Below are positions 51,301 to 63,666 of a DNA stretch of 64,000 bases, one piece after another. Each line of letters begins with the position of its first letter. Position 1 is the first letter of the stretch. The notes under the pieces were generated by a model. It was not told the origin of the DNA. It saw only the letters and a program-made list of their open reading frames with translations, and did not search any database. Origin of the DNA: Ophthalmolycus amberensis. Taxonomy: Eukaryota; Chordata; Actinopteri; Perciformes; Zoarcidae. Where the stretch lies: positions 336,501 to 400,500 of the forward strand of contig JAFEUB010000326.1 of NCBI GenBank assembly GCA_024529925.1, given 5' to 3'. The position numbers and the translations under genes were made by a program.

Positions 51301-52579
51301 TCCTGGCATTCCTTTTCATTAAATGTTATTCTGTACAATTTAAAAAAGAGGTCCCTTATTAAACCTACTTTGCAGAGGAAATGTCCACTGCATTTCACAA
51401 ATTCAAACAATCAGATTTCTCAACCAAAACAGCACACCACAAGCTCATCAGTATTTGGTCTACATGCTCTGTGAACATGTGGCATTTCGATTTTTGGTGT
51501 TCAATTTGCTACTTACTAAATTGTTTTGTCCCCTTATCTCTGAAATCCAACCACTGCTCTTGCTCTTGGTCTAACTGATGATAGTAAATGATGGGTCGAT
51601 ATGTTTATGTCGTAGACCTAAATCTATTGTATTATATAGCTTTACTTATCTTACATTTTATTTGTGATGCCTCAAATACTCAAGCTGAAAATGATAAGGC
51701 GTTGTACGAATAACTGAAAACAGCCCTGATTAAGTTATGAAACATTGTATCAAATCTGATGCATCACATTTTTTTAAGAATCAGTTTACTTGCGATGTGG
51801 TTTTGGACATGTTTTGAAATAATGTGGTTTGTCATTCATGACTTGAAAAGGATTATGTTCTAAAAGCTGTGTTTCTGTTTTCTGTGTGCATCACTGCGTT
51901 GTAATGATCACGTCATGTCATGGAAGAATTCCCTGATAGCTAGTTTGATAATCATGTCTCAGGGAGAATTTTGATTTGATCTTAGATATAGGATAAATTA
52001 AGGGTGATTGAGACAAACTCTTTCGGCTAGATGGGACAAAATATAAACAAACTAATTCCAAAAATAGAACACATTTTGACCTGCTTATGTTGCAGTAGTG
52101 CATCATATTCATGTTTCCATCAAAGCTTTGTGCAAGATATTAGCTAAGACAATTTTATGATCTCATGATGAAAAGTAGCGAAAACGAAAGTATCCTCACC
52201 TTTCTCCTCTCCTAATGCATTGGAGGGTCAACTTTCCCCTCCCACCTACATGATGTCACACCAAAGAAGGCAAGCAATTTGGTGATGTGGTTTCACAGCA
52301 AGAGCTCAATCATTTTTGTTTTAATTTCCCTGAAAATAAACCCTGTGTAGCAATACTGTCCCATTTGACCTCATGTCCAAAACACCTTTAATTCACAATT
52401 AGCAATACTTTGCTGATATTGGCGCTCGCTAGAATCACAGGTTATCATCTCAAATGTATGTGTATCGATTCTGGTACCCTGCAACACAGCAAGATGTGTA
52501 ACTTTAGCTCACTACTCTGAGGTGGTTCGTGTCAGCCTCCAGTCTTTACTTCGCCTGCAGCAAACACCTCGATGTAATC
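48381..52579. other. Unannotated stretch, no gene seen
   Basis: A C11 run lies at 49388-49398. Around 49540-49790 several donor-like (CAG/GTAAAT, AAG/GTGAGA) and acceptor-like motifs lie near a stop-free stretch, but no known protein segment results. Other open frames are short and unrecognised. Confidence 0.55.
49388..49398. repeat. C11 homopolymer
   Basis: Eleven C within CCA(C)11ACC. The glycine-rich minus-strand frame that crosses it is an artefact of this run. Confidence 0.95.
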
Positions 52580-52637
52580 ATGACGTTGGCTGTAAAGGGG
52601 TCCGTTATCCTGGTGATTATATATTGGTATTTACAAG
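52580..52637 (+). CDS. Possible first coding exon encoding a signal peptide
   Basis: ATG at 52580 opens 19 codons reading MTLAVKGSVILVIIYWYLQ, with one further base before a GTATGT donor (52638-52643). The layout is that of a secretory signal peptide: a short N-region with one lysine, then a hydrophobic core SVILVIIYWYL, then a short polar end. The exon would end in phase 1, common where a signal-peptide exon joins extracellular modules such as Ig domains. No TATA box is evident upstream. I do not recognise the protein, and no following exon is seen in the remaining 11.4 kb, so a large first intron would be needed. A chance ATG plus GT is entirely possible. Confidence 0.2.
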
Positions 52638-55600
52638 GTATGTTTTTCTACTGCTGGTGATGTGTTCTAGCGTAGTACACAGATTTTTCTACTGAGCGTT
52701 AGTGATGGCTCTGTAGATTATGCTGCTGCTGTTGAGACTGTGTGCTGTAGCTTTTAACAAGGAGCTTGATCCCTGAGCTCGGTTGGTTTTGTTTAATGAA
52801 TACCATGACTTGAGTTGTGCAATATCATCTATCAAAACAATGAATGCACAATGCTTGTGTTTGTTCTCCATACTCTGTTAGTGTATGTTTGCATTCATGA
52901 TTTATTTTTCCATATAAGTTGCTATTTAGCATCATTTATCATTAAAAACAGGATACCGGTATTTGTTTTTCCAAAATTAAATTACAGCTAACCCTATACA
53001 GTTTCTCTCAGATGCTTGAAATGTACCGGCATTTCTCTGTGATTCTGATCATTAATTCATCTCCACAGACACACATGTACATCACAATCCCAGCTCTATC
53101 ACTGACCGGTACTTTGTCTCAAAACATCTCTCCTTTTTCTCTCAGTATCCCATTCACGTTCTAGTCCTTTTTTATACTTTGTTTGTTGTCTTCATCTCTC
53201 TCATGTTCCCTTTCTACCCCCAACCTACTACCCGTCTCTTTCCTTTGTTCCTCTCCCTTATTATCCCTGCCTTGTGCTGTCTACTTGCCTCATTCACACT
53301 GACGGCTGCATCTCTAATAACTATTGAAGGATGGTCACAGTTTTCTCTTTTCTTCTTGACTCGTATCTACCTCTGGGAGCTGGTTAGGCCCAACACATGA
53401 GAGATGAATGGAGGATCAAATGCAATAAAGTATTCTCAGATTTTTTTTATTTCCCAACATTCTCTCAGAAAAGGAGCAGGTATGTAGGGAAAAAAAAGTC
53501 TCTTAGAATTGCCCTTGTATTGCTCGAGGATGTCAGGAGACTTTAGGATTTCAGAGTTTGTATTTCTGTAGTTTCCCATCAAACAGTCACGTGCATAGAT
53601 AAAAAAATATACATAAAAGCAAAAAAAAGCATTCAAATGATATTTGAGAGGCATTGCTATACAGTGTATTATTGTTTGAACACTGGCCATTTGAGAATAT
53701 ATACTGTAGATGTTCCCCTCTTCTGATGTGCAGTTTCATGTGATCACTTGCAAGTCTGTGTGATGTTCAGTCATGAGGAAGGGTTGTGAAGTTATTTGCT
53801 TTTATTTAACAGTATCAACAGCCACAACACTGCTTGTGGCTATACAAGCCTAACACCAATCGGCTGGTGTGTTTTCCTGTAACATTTATAGCAAATCTGT
53901 CATTCCTTGTGTGCTGATCTGTAGGTCAACCATAAAAATAGTGGTGAGTGGGCGGATGCCAAGCATATGACACACATACAGTTTCAATTGTACACAGTGA
54001 GCTGCTAAAATTTGTGTTGAAGTTATGTTAATGGCATATCAAAGCTCAGAACATTAGTCCTTGTGTGTGGACCTCAATAATCTCTCATAGAGATACATCT
54101 GTTTGCTTTGCTTTGCTGAAGCAACGGCGCAAAACACAATGTTATGGTTCTTTTATGTTTTTAAGAGAAATGTAAAAATATTTTCTGTTCACTATGAAAC
54201 TATGGCAGGACAAATTAAACATGCCGCAGTCTAGGTAATTAATGGGAAACACTGGTTCAACACATGGCCAACTACTCTGATGTCATTTTCTCTTGTCTCC
54301 TATGCAATAACCATTATTGATGACTAAATACAGTCCAAGTGCCACATCTTATATATATATTCACATCCTTTGCATCCACAGGAAAGGCAAGTCCAGTTTC
54401 GGTCACTCTAAGTATTGGTGAAAGTCTCAGCTTTTTTCCTCTTCTTACAGCTTTTATTTACCCTGTTGAAAAATCTGAGGATAACATCATTTTATTGGCT
54501 TTCCTTGTTTCTAAATAATGTTGATTTTTTTTTAGAATGCAGGGGGAGCAATTGAATTTAATCCTTATGCTATTGAAGTAAAATAGATTATTGCGCATTT
54601 TATCTGTGTGCAGCCCTCATCATTTTCTACCAGCTTCGTCAGAAGGGTAGTTCTTGTTCTATAATTCTTGCATTTCAATAAATAATGGAGGCGACTTTCA
54701 CAGCGAAGGTGCATCCTGCACTCCTGAAGCCCAAGGTTCCCAATTAGAAGCATGGATTGGTGCCAGAGCACATGTTTCTCCATTGTATTTGTTGGCACTT
54801 TTGAGATATACCCTCCTGAAGAATTAATGAAACCAGCAAACAAAGCAGCGCTTGCCACAGATATTTCATGCTGCCTTTACAAATTGCCTTTACAAAGATT
54901 GTCACATAGCACGCCTGTGTGCTGCTGTTTTTCTAAATGGCTGAGGGAGCATAAATACATTGCCTTTGTAACTGTTTTGTTATGTGATAGTGCAAAGTGA
55001 ATTACTTCATACTGTATGTCATCAACAGACATGATAATTGTACTGTGATTCACAGGGCAAAGGCCAGTAACTACAGTTGAGATTGCAGAAGCACAAGTCA
55101 GCAAATCAAAGCATCCTTTTTTTCAGACCAGCCAAAATGCTTTTTCATTTAACTCCAGCAATAAGTCCAGACAGAATGCGTTTGGTGTTGTTTTTTTTCA
55201 TTTTTTGAAAGGGAGTTATATTGAATGCAGATCAGTCCCTATCATTTTATTTTCTGAGCTTCACAATGTGAACAGCTTTGGCCCGACAAAATTTAGTTGG
55301 GACCCCTCAGAAATGTACAGAGGATTTAAACAGCATGAGAGTTCAGCGAGGTCTTGTTCATTTTATATTTATAAAGGAAACATGGCCTGTTCTTTAAAGC
55401 ATGGCTTCTTTGACTTGCTAGTGAGCATGTCAGTTTTCTTATTTTCCTAGAATATAACCTCCCACGGAGCACAGCAGCTTCTTCTAAGACACACTGTGAC
55501 AAAACTTTAGAGAAGAAATTGAGTTTTGGGCAAGTGTTCGTGGTACCAGCTGCCAGAAAATATCCTCTGTTTGGCGGGTTGACATCCTTATTGCATTTTT

Positions 55601-58328
55601 CGAGGTTTTATTCTGCATTGCATTTTCCCCTTATTTTGTTTTTGCATATTACATGATGCCTCCTGTTGTTCGGCTCCGTAAAACATCACCATTAAAAGCA
55701 TTTGTGTGTTTATATGCCTGAAGGAGATTAATTATTAAAATCTTCACATCATTCATTAACAATTGAAATAAGAAAACAAATTGAGTTACAAAACTAACCT
55801 AGTTGCTGTAAACAGGTAAGCAATTCATATGTTTTAATGCTTTTGAATTTGAAAGTGTGATGTGTGGGGAATTTTTGTAGTAGTTTAGTATTTTCAGCAG
55901 AGTTGCTTTGTATTTTTTATCATATATATTATTTTGCATTATATTTCACCGGATTCTGTTTTTGAAAAAAACATGGAAAATGTGGATTTTCCTACAATAC
56001 TTTTGTTCTGCAACTAAAGTGCAGGTTTGGCTGCTGAACCCCTGGTTAAAGTCAGGGAAGGATTGTGGTCATGGTCAGAAAATAGATATTTCAGTGCTGA
56101 CTGCTATGATGAGAAACCAGTACCCCAGTGTTGGAGGTCATCACTTCTCTATGCACATTCGCTATCCTAACACACCATCATGACCTCCACATTTTTGGCA
56201 GAATCAAAAAATGACACTACTTGCTGCATTGGCACTAAAATAATGCTGGTTAAACGTATTCCTGTTTGCAATTTTGCTTTAAATATATTTCTCTGACCTG
56301 CATTGCATTCCGTCCCATAGTAATTGCTCCTCCAGAAATAGTTGCATGAAAGTAATTGGTCAGAGACTGGGAATGTCAGACATGTAGTCACACACAAACA
56401 CACATACTGTATATGCACATACACTCGCATAGTCTCGCCAAAGTCGATAAGACAATTAATATGCCCTTTGAGACGCACAAATGTGAGGGCGAGAAAATGC
56501 TGACACACAATGTCCTATGCAATGCTCTTCCAATCTAATTATAATGCAAGAAGTCATTGCACTCATTGTAAAACTTCTTTGTCGGTTGTTTACTATAATA
56601 AAAAGTGTTGCCTCTAATCAGTCCCAAGTTGGCCGTCAGCGTCTGCTTCACAGTTGTCATTGTTTCAGTGACGTCGGCGATTGCAGTACAAGTGAAGGGA
56701 AATAGGCTGCTGATAATCAAATGTTAGACGTGTGCGGTTGTTTGATCACATTTCCTTTTGTGTTCACTCAGGATTCTTATTGATATGCTTGTTTAGAATG
56801 ATACGCTACAATTTGCGCAGTAGCAATATGCAAATTGTGGTTTTGGTCTGCAAATAATATATAATGATGAATAGCTAGAAACCCAGGAAGCTTGGCTGTG
56901 CAATGCATCATGTTTGAGTATTTGTGGCTGTGCTATGTTAAATATTATGCTTCTATTCATGTGAAGGCTGTCCAGTGTCCTTGGACCTGCAGCAGAGGTC
57001 AGCTATCACAGATCTCTCTCTTCCTCCGTTTCCCTCCTTCACCTTCTCTCTGTGGTTGTCTCATTCGCAGGCCTGCGCTCACCCTGCAACCGTGGCGAAT
57101 AACTGCCGTCGCCTTTGTAGGTCGGGGGAATTACACAACGTGTCATGTTGGTCGTGTAGCCAGGTAGCAGGGCCCATGGGAGATATAGTGGCTTTAATTA
57201 CATTTCTCTTGCTGGCCGTTGAGGAGAAAGGAATTAAATGGGACTGTTTTCTTAATCAGCTCTCGCTCGGTGGGTAACCACCCTAGCTTTCCAAATGAAA
57301 AAGTGCATTGAAGCGTAAACGCTATGCTGCATCCAGTCATGCTTATGTGGTAAATAACGGCGTGCGTGTGTACTTGTATGAAGTGTGTTTTCAGTTTTGA
57401 AGATGGACATTTATTGCCATTTCCGTGGTCTGTTCAGTGTAGGCTGTACGTTATTTGCAGAGTTTGGATGGAAATACGTTTCCATTGATTGCGTCCTTGG
57501 AAAGTGAACAGATGCTGGCGGTGGTGTTGAAATAGTCTCAGCATGAGGAACATGAACCTTTTGTGTGAGCAGATAGATCTCACACTGTAGATTATTGTAA
57601 CATTGAGAAAGCCAAACCAATAAAGAACTGTTCATTCTGGCTGTTTCCCTTCATCCCCCCCTCAGCTCTTTACTGTGTTTTTCTCAATATCTCGTATGTT
57701 GCCACTGGTCACTAGCTCACCTTCTCACGTTTTCTGTAATTCTTTTCACTTTTTGTGTTATTTTTTTCCCCTTTATTTCGCTTTTTTCCATTTTCACTTT
57801 CCATTTTACTCTTTCCTTGGCTTCAACATCCATTTTTCCTCTGGATGCACTCCGAGATGGTCGAGCTGCAGCTGTGAATTTACTGCCCCATCAGGTGCTT
57901 CTAATGTATAAAGTAGAGCATATAATGGTTATTGAACAGGAGAGAGTTATGGTGCGTGGTATTTATATCCTTGGCCCTTGAGTCCGATAACATGATATTG
58001 AGATTGAGCTGCCCGCCAAGCGCAAGGTGATTTGAGGAATGCAGGACAATCCACATACACAGTGAGGAGCAGAACAGGGAGTGGGGCTCCCATAAATGAA
58101 ATAGGGCCAGTGTGGTAGAAGGTCCAGGGGTAAGGCATTAATCCTGATGTATTATGACACGGTAATATCAGAGGTCAAGAAAGATGTGAAGGGTGAAGTT
58201 GTGACCTTTAATCTGAGGCTGGTGTTAAGGTTAAATTTGATGAGGCTCAACCTTGTCCCAGGGAGTAGAAATGGCAAAGAAGCCAATAAAAGTTATACCT
58301 ATTGTGGGACTAAGCTGGAGATGGACAT

Positions 58329-58376
58329 TGTGTGTGTTTGTGTGCGCACGTGTGTGCATTGTGCGTGCGCATGTGT
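58329..58376. repeat. Alternating purine-pyrimidine tract (GT/GC-rich)
   Basis: Degenerate GT units are mixed with GTGCGCACGTGTGTGC and GTGCGTGCGCATGTGT. Long alternating GT/GC sequence is the type that can adopt left-handed Z-DNA. It has diverged too far to be a plain microsatellite. Confidence 0.7.
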
Positions 58377-60738
58377 CCAATGGCAGCGGAGGTGTGTTTG
58401 TAAACACAAGAGAGAAACCTGAGAGGCTGATGATCCCGAGTTCAGTGCTGACACTAAGAGGGGTGCCACAGGCTGGATCAATAGCACAAAGTGTTGGGTA
58501 AGAGACACAAACAGAGAGCCATACATAAAGAGCAACAGAGGGCACGAAGTAAAAAGGATGAATGATTGTGGGATGAATGATTGCAAAAGGTGATTGGGTC
58601 GTCCGTAACGTTGACTTTTGGTTTCACTCGGGACACAGACAGTGGCCTCCTGGCTAAAAAGTCCTGTGTTTATTTGACCCATTCATCCACACCAACCTTA
58701 CTCCTTTTGCGGACTTTGTCGCTCTTTAGACGTCAACTGGCTTCCTGAGCTGTTGCTCTCAGCGTCTAATATTTCCGCGGATGTATTTACATTTTAGCCT
58801 GTGCATCTCATACAGACACTAAAGGGCGACTCGGGCTGTGACAAAACGTCGGTATTTGACGCCCCAGGAATGAGAATTGGACTGCAGACGAACTTTAAAA
58901 AAAAACAACCGCTCTTGCATAGCTGTCCTGCAACGTGTTGCCATTTGTATCAAAGCTGTTGCTAATCCAAAGTGTGCAAACAACAGAGACAAAGGTTGAC
59001 CTTGCTTGAAAAAACTGGACTTGTAGACGACATCAGTCTTAGAACATGAAAAAAGGGGCTCGACTATGACACCTTGAGGGTTATATATGTCGTTTTTTTT
59101 GCTGAATTGCTCCTCAAATAAGGAAAAATATAAGACAAAAATTGACAAACGAAAAGGGAACTTTGATAGTTGATGGAGAAACCTCAGATAAAGGATGTCA
59201 CCAAAGTGAAATACTGGGACAAAAGGAGCCACAATGAGACTCATTGCCTTTTTTTTCTGGCAAAATTAGAGTGGGTTGACTTGATTCTGGGCAGTAATTC
59301 TTGGGATGCTCACGAACAAATCATTTTAGATTGCCAAGCTCACAAAGCGATGTGTCAGGAGTGTTTATCACTGGACAGGGGAATATTTGCTTCACAATAT
59401 CTTCAGAAAATAAATCCTGGCAGTCACTCTTCCAGAAGAAAAATATGTCTGCAGAAGATGCCAAGGTTTATTGGTTATGCTGAAATAAATAATACAGCTA
59501 TTATGGGAGCTTGTACCCGAACAGTGAGGTATTGGGACGGTGTATGTGAGTCACAAGTGGACAAAAAAACAGGAATACCCTGTAGACATTATTGTGATAT
59601 AGTCTGTCTTTGCTTTTCTGTTATCCTTTTGCATTTCGTTTTGGTATGCATTTTGTTTTATCCTCCTTACAACCCTCCCAACGACCTCCTGCCCCTTCCG
59701 CCTCACTTCCATAGACTATTGCCCTGCTCAATCCTTTTAGCCATGCAGGGAGAGTTGACCCAATCATCCAAGGAAGAATATCATCAAATTTGCTTCTGCT
59801 GTTTTTCAAACACCAGCAAACCACTCATGGTAATACTTTGATCTACCATTCCCCATGTGATTCTGTTTGCCTCTTTAGCATTTTTCTGAACAAATACAGA
59901 TATTTGCCACCATGCTGATGTGTATCTAGCGTTGCTGTAACTGCACACTGTTTTCCCTCGCAGTAAAACATTTTCATTGTAGGTACAGTATGAAACAGTT
60001 CACTTTTGCTCTGTAGTCTAAAACTCTCACGCTTTTTTGATTCATGCTAAAGTGGGAATATTGAAAGAACCAATATATCACATTGCCACCTGAATACAAA
60101 AATCTGAATCTATAGCTGAGGATGTTAAAATATGGTTCACAGATGGCCCATATGCTTTTCTGTTATACTGCCATTGTCATCTCAATCTCATGAATTTGTA
60201 TGACACTATAATTACCATTATATTATGTATTTATCATCTGCACTTGCCTCATCAGAGTGTGAGCAAGCATAAAGTTCTGAGTCCAGTTGGTGTAACAACT
60301 CCTAGTTAGTTTTTCCGAACTAGTCGGGTCAGTTATCACTGGATTGCAAGACATACCTAAAATCAATTTGTCAGGACAGTAGTATTAGTTAGGAGTGCAT
60401 TCATCTGTTTACATCACTGTGCGGCTCAGGTAAATTCACATGCCCCTGATCACGACCACTCTGCACTATTTTGCATCTGCACTCGAAAAAAGCCCTCGTT
60501 AAAAAGTTTCGCCGCTCTGCATAATGTGCTCAAGTTCTCGGCTTTGTCGTACATTTGGCTTCCACTTGTGTTCCATCCCACTTGTTCTTCTCTCGTCCAA
60601 GTGAGTACAGTATGTGTTCCTGAGTTAGGAATTGAAGAGCTAGGTCGACCACGGAGGCCACTTTCGAGATGCGAGGCAGTGGACAATTATCACCACTTTT
60701 GAAACAACAAACAACTTCAGCTTGTCAGCATACTGACC

Positions 60739-60765
60739 TGTGTGTGTGTGTGTGTGTGTGTGTGT
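60739..60765. repeat. (TG)n microsatellite
   Basis: About 13 uninterrupted TG units. Confidence 0.95.
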
Positions 60766-63274
60766 CTTGGGTGCTGCGCCCCAGCATTACTAGAAAAGAT
60801 CCTCCTACAGCTTCCGCGCTCAGTCAGTACTCAGTATCATACTTTTGCTTAACAGTGAGATATTTTCCATCACCATCCTTCCTATAGAGAAGTGTGTACA
60901 TGCCCACCTGCAATAAGGTGGGAGGCATCAAGTGATTTTGAGGTTAGCCCGGGTTTGACACTATATTTGCACTGAGGTTTAAGGCAGTATTCAGTGCGTT
61001 GTCACAACCTGCTGTGAAGCCTCAAGGAGACAAGCTTATCCTGGTTCCCGTAAGCCCCCTTAGACAGAAATCAATACTCTGTCTTCCTTCACAATGCTGA
61101 CCCAAATTGAATAGAAAATCCATACAGATGTAAAACAGAGGAAAACAAAAACAACCAAATGAATGAATTGATCCCAGAGTATATACGGCTGAACATATGA
61201 TGGCACAAACATCATTATGGCCGTCGATATATGAACAAGTTCAATCACTCTGAGGTCACCCCACTGATTATAGACAGACATACTTATGATTTGTGACCAT
61301 TGTGTTGAGCAGTGAGGGCAGTGAAGTTACAGAGAATCAAAGCAACTGCAGGTTACAAACCTAAAGTGTACTCCAACAACCATGAGGATTTTATGCAGCA
61401 TTTTCAGTTCAGTTTTCTAGCTGTGAAGCGGTTTTGGTTTTCATGTCATTTCGTTTGATGTACCAGACGGGAAGAAAAAAGCATTCGATTCTGTCTCTTT
61501 GTCCAGTCTCTGTTCCTGACCAAAGGCTAGAGTGTATTCAAGCGGGGCATGTTAACACTGCAACTGTCTCTGTTTTCTGTCCAACACATTTGTTATTTCT
61601 CAAAGGTGTTAGTTAGTAGGCCAGAGTAACAATGTGGCCAAGACCAACAGGAGCAATAATTACTTGCTCAATGTATGTCACTCCCAGAGCAGAAAAGCCT
61701 TTACCAGATGAAGAGGGTTTATTGTTCCACAAGCCAATAGACCCAATCGTACAATGGCTTATTCTACCACCTAGGATTCTTTGTAGTTGGCTGTAGCCAC
61801 AGTAGATAAGAATTGTTCCTCAAGGTCCCCTTTGTACAAATAGTCCTCATACCCAAGCTGCACAATAGGTCATTTGTTTCTGTTTTTAAATGACCCATAT
61901 GAGCATTTTAGAAATAAGTCATATTCATGTTTTTTTGATTTGTGCTTGGATGATTAATGAAAAAAAGGAAATCATTAGTTGCTACTAAAATGCCAGGTGT
62001 TCGTACCAGTCTGTTTTGCCCTTCTATCTATTATATATCAATTGACAGTTGCACGCATGCACACCCATAGAGCACATTAATACGAAAGCAGTGGACAGTT
62101 TAAAATGCCTCAGTGTAATGTCTTGAATGATTCGTCAGTAGCGTTATTTAAAGATTGGGATATAATGTGCACAATTTGACTAATTGAAGAAAAATGTAAG
62201 CATGACAAATTATGATTTTAAGTGTTATTTACAGTTTGGGGCATGGATTCAAAAATGCTTGAATTTAAAATTGCAATCAATCTATCAAACTCGAAATTCA
62301 TAAATGCCATTGGAAAACCAGGGACTCCAGGTTTTTAAAGGAAACTCCCTGATTTACCATGAGATCAGACTTTTAATTAACATGCTGATGTAGGTAAGAT
62401 TTACATCTACTCAATCTTGAGGGAACTGCAGATACAGGCCACTCCTGGGCCACATGCTTTGGAACCCATTTTCCCTGTTTCTTCCGGTTATCTTGGTAGA
62501 AAAGATAGCAAAAAAGGACTTTCCAAATGTGCGAACACAATTCTCTCTCAGAGATTTACTCCCACCATACCTTTTTGTGTAAAAAAACACAGTAGTTTCA
62601 AGATCATTTCAGTCTGAGACTCACGTCTAGGCTGCACCTTATTGAAGATGAAGCACTCGTTTGAATTATGGCACCTATTTAAAGTAAAGAGTCACACGTG
62701 CTGTAATGATACAGACTGCTTTTGATGTCACAAAGGATCCATTAAGTCACTAACACGCTAGAAAAGAGGCTATACATGGAAATAAATTGGTGGTTTAGGC
62801 AGGCATGGCTCAACCCATTCCTGGCATGTCATAAAAATCAGACATCTTCATGAGACACTCGAAACCATCCTTGATTCGCTGACAGAATGAGGACCCGGTA
62901 TAAATAATTAGCACAGTTTTCAACTTGTTTGTCATTAGAAGTGGAGAAAGCCTGGCATACAGGCTACAGATTAATAGACATAAAGATGATTCCACTTGAA
63001 ATAATGGACTGAACTGGAGCAGACATGACAGTGCTTCAGAGAGAAAGCTGTGGAATATAGAAGAAATTCAGTCTCTCCACAGCTGTGTGTCACTCTGGAT
63101 CTTTGAGTGGCACTGGCACATTACTGTGGCGTCAGAACAGAAAAAAACCCGTCCTCCCCCTTTCTCTCCCTCTAAAACTAGCACAGGTCCCTTGGGGGCA
63201 GAAGGGAGATGGCTTTAAATTGATAATCACCAGTGTTCATTATCGTGGTTCCTGGATTTACTCTTGAGTTCATT

Positions 63275-63380
63275 TCCTAATTACTTGATTATGTATCGAA
63301 AATTATTCATTAATGTTTTCCACTTGCAACAGTTTGCACAAGTCATTAATTACTTTAAGTGTCTCTCGATAAGTAATGAT
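63275..63380. promoter_or_regulatory. Possible regulatory block rich in homeodomain-type cores
   Basis: CTAATTAC, ATTATTCATTAATG, CATTAATTAC and GTAATGATTGG fall within about 100 bases, giving several TAAT/ATTA cores in both orientations. Such clustering is common in developmental enhancers, but AT-rich DNA yields it by chance as well. Confidence 0.12.
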
Positions 63381-63666
63381 TGGTTCCCCCCCTGATATAC
63401 CCCCCGCTGCTGATTCCTTGTCACATACAGGCGCGTTGTTGTACGTCAAGTGTTGAAGCATTTCCCATTATATTGAGGCAGTAAATGAATTTGATACGAT
63501 GAAAACCCACCGCATCAAAATCACTCTCACAGTTTGACATGTAACACACTTCAGCAAAATGTTTTCTCACAGCAGGCTGTTTTTTTTGGCTTCGGCTCTT
63601 CTTTTTTTCTTTGTATCAAGTCAGATTTAACTTTGTGTCACATAGGTTCCTTTGATTATATCATCT

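Larger units (their letters stand above)
52644..63666. other. Long stretch without a confirmed gene
   Basis: The longest open frame of the window lies here (59173-59841, about 222 codons from the ATG, plus strand). It is Cys-rich with a hydrophobic stretch around residues 143-160 and matches no family I know. The minus strand is also partly open there, which argues for low stop density rather than coding. Other items are a pyrimidine-rich block at about 57640-57830, alternating purine-pyrimidine sequence at 58329-58376, a TG microsatellite at 60739-60765 and homeobox-type motifs near 63275-63380. Confidence 0.5.

Noticed and set aside
58819..59244. 141-codon minus-strand open frame
   Set aside because: It overlaps the start of the longer plus-strand frame and has no recognisable motif.
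60601..60610. Splice donor GTGAGTACAG after TCGTCCAA
   Set aside because: A good donor match, but no coding frame or acceptor upstream could be assigned to it.
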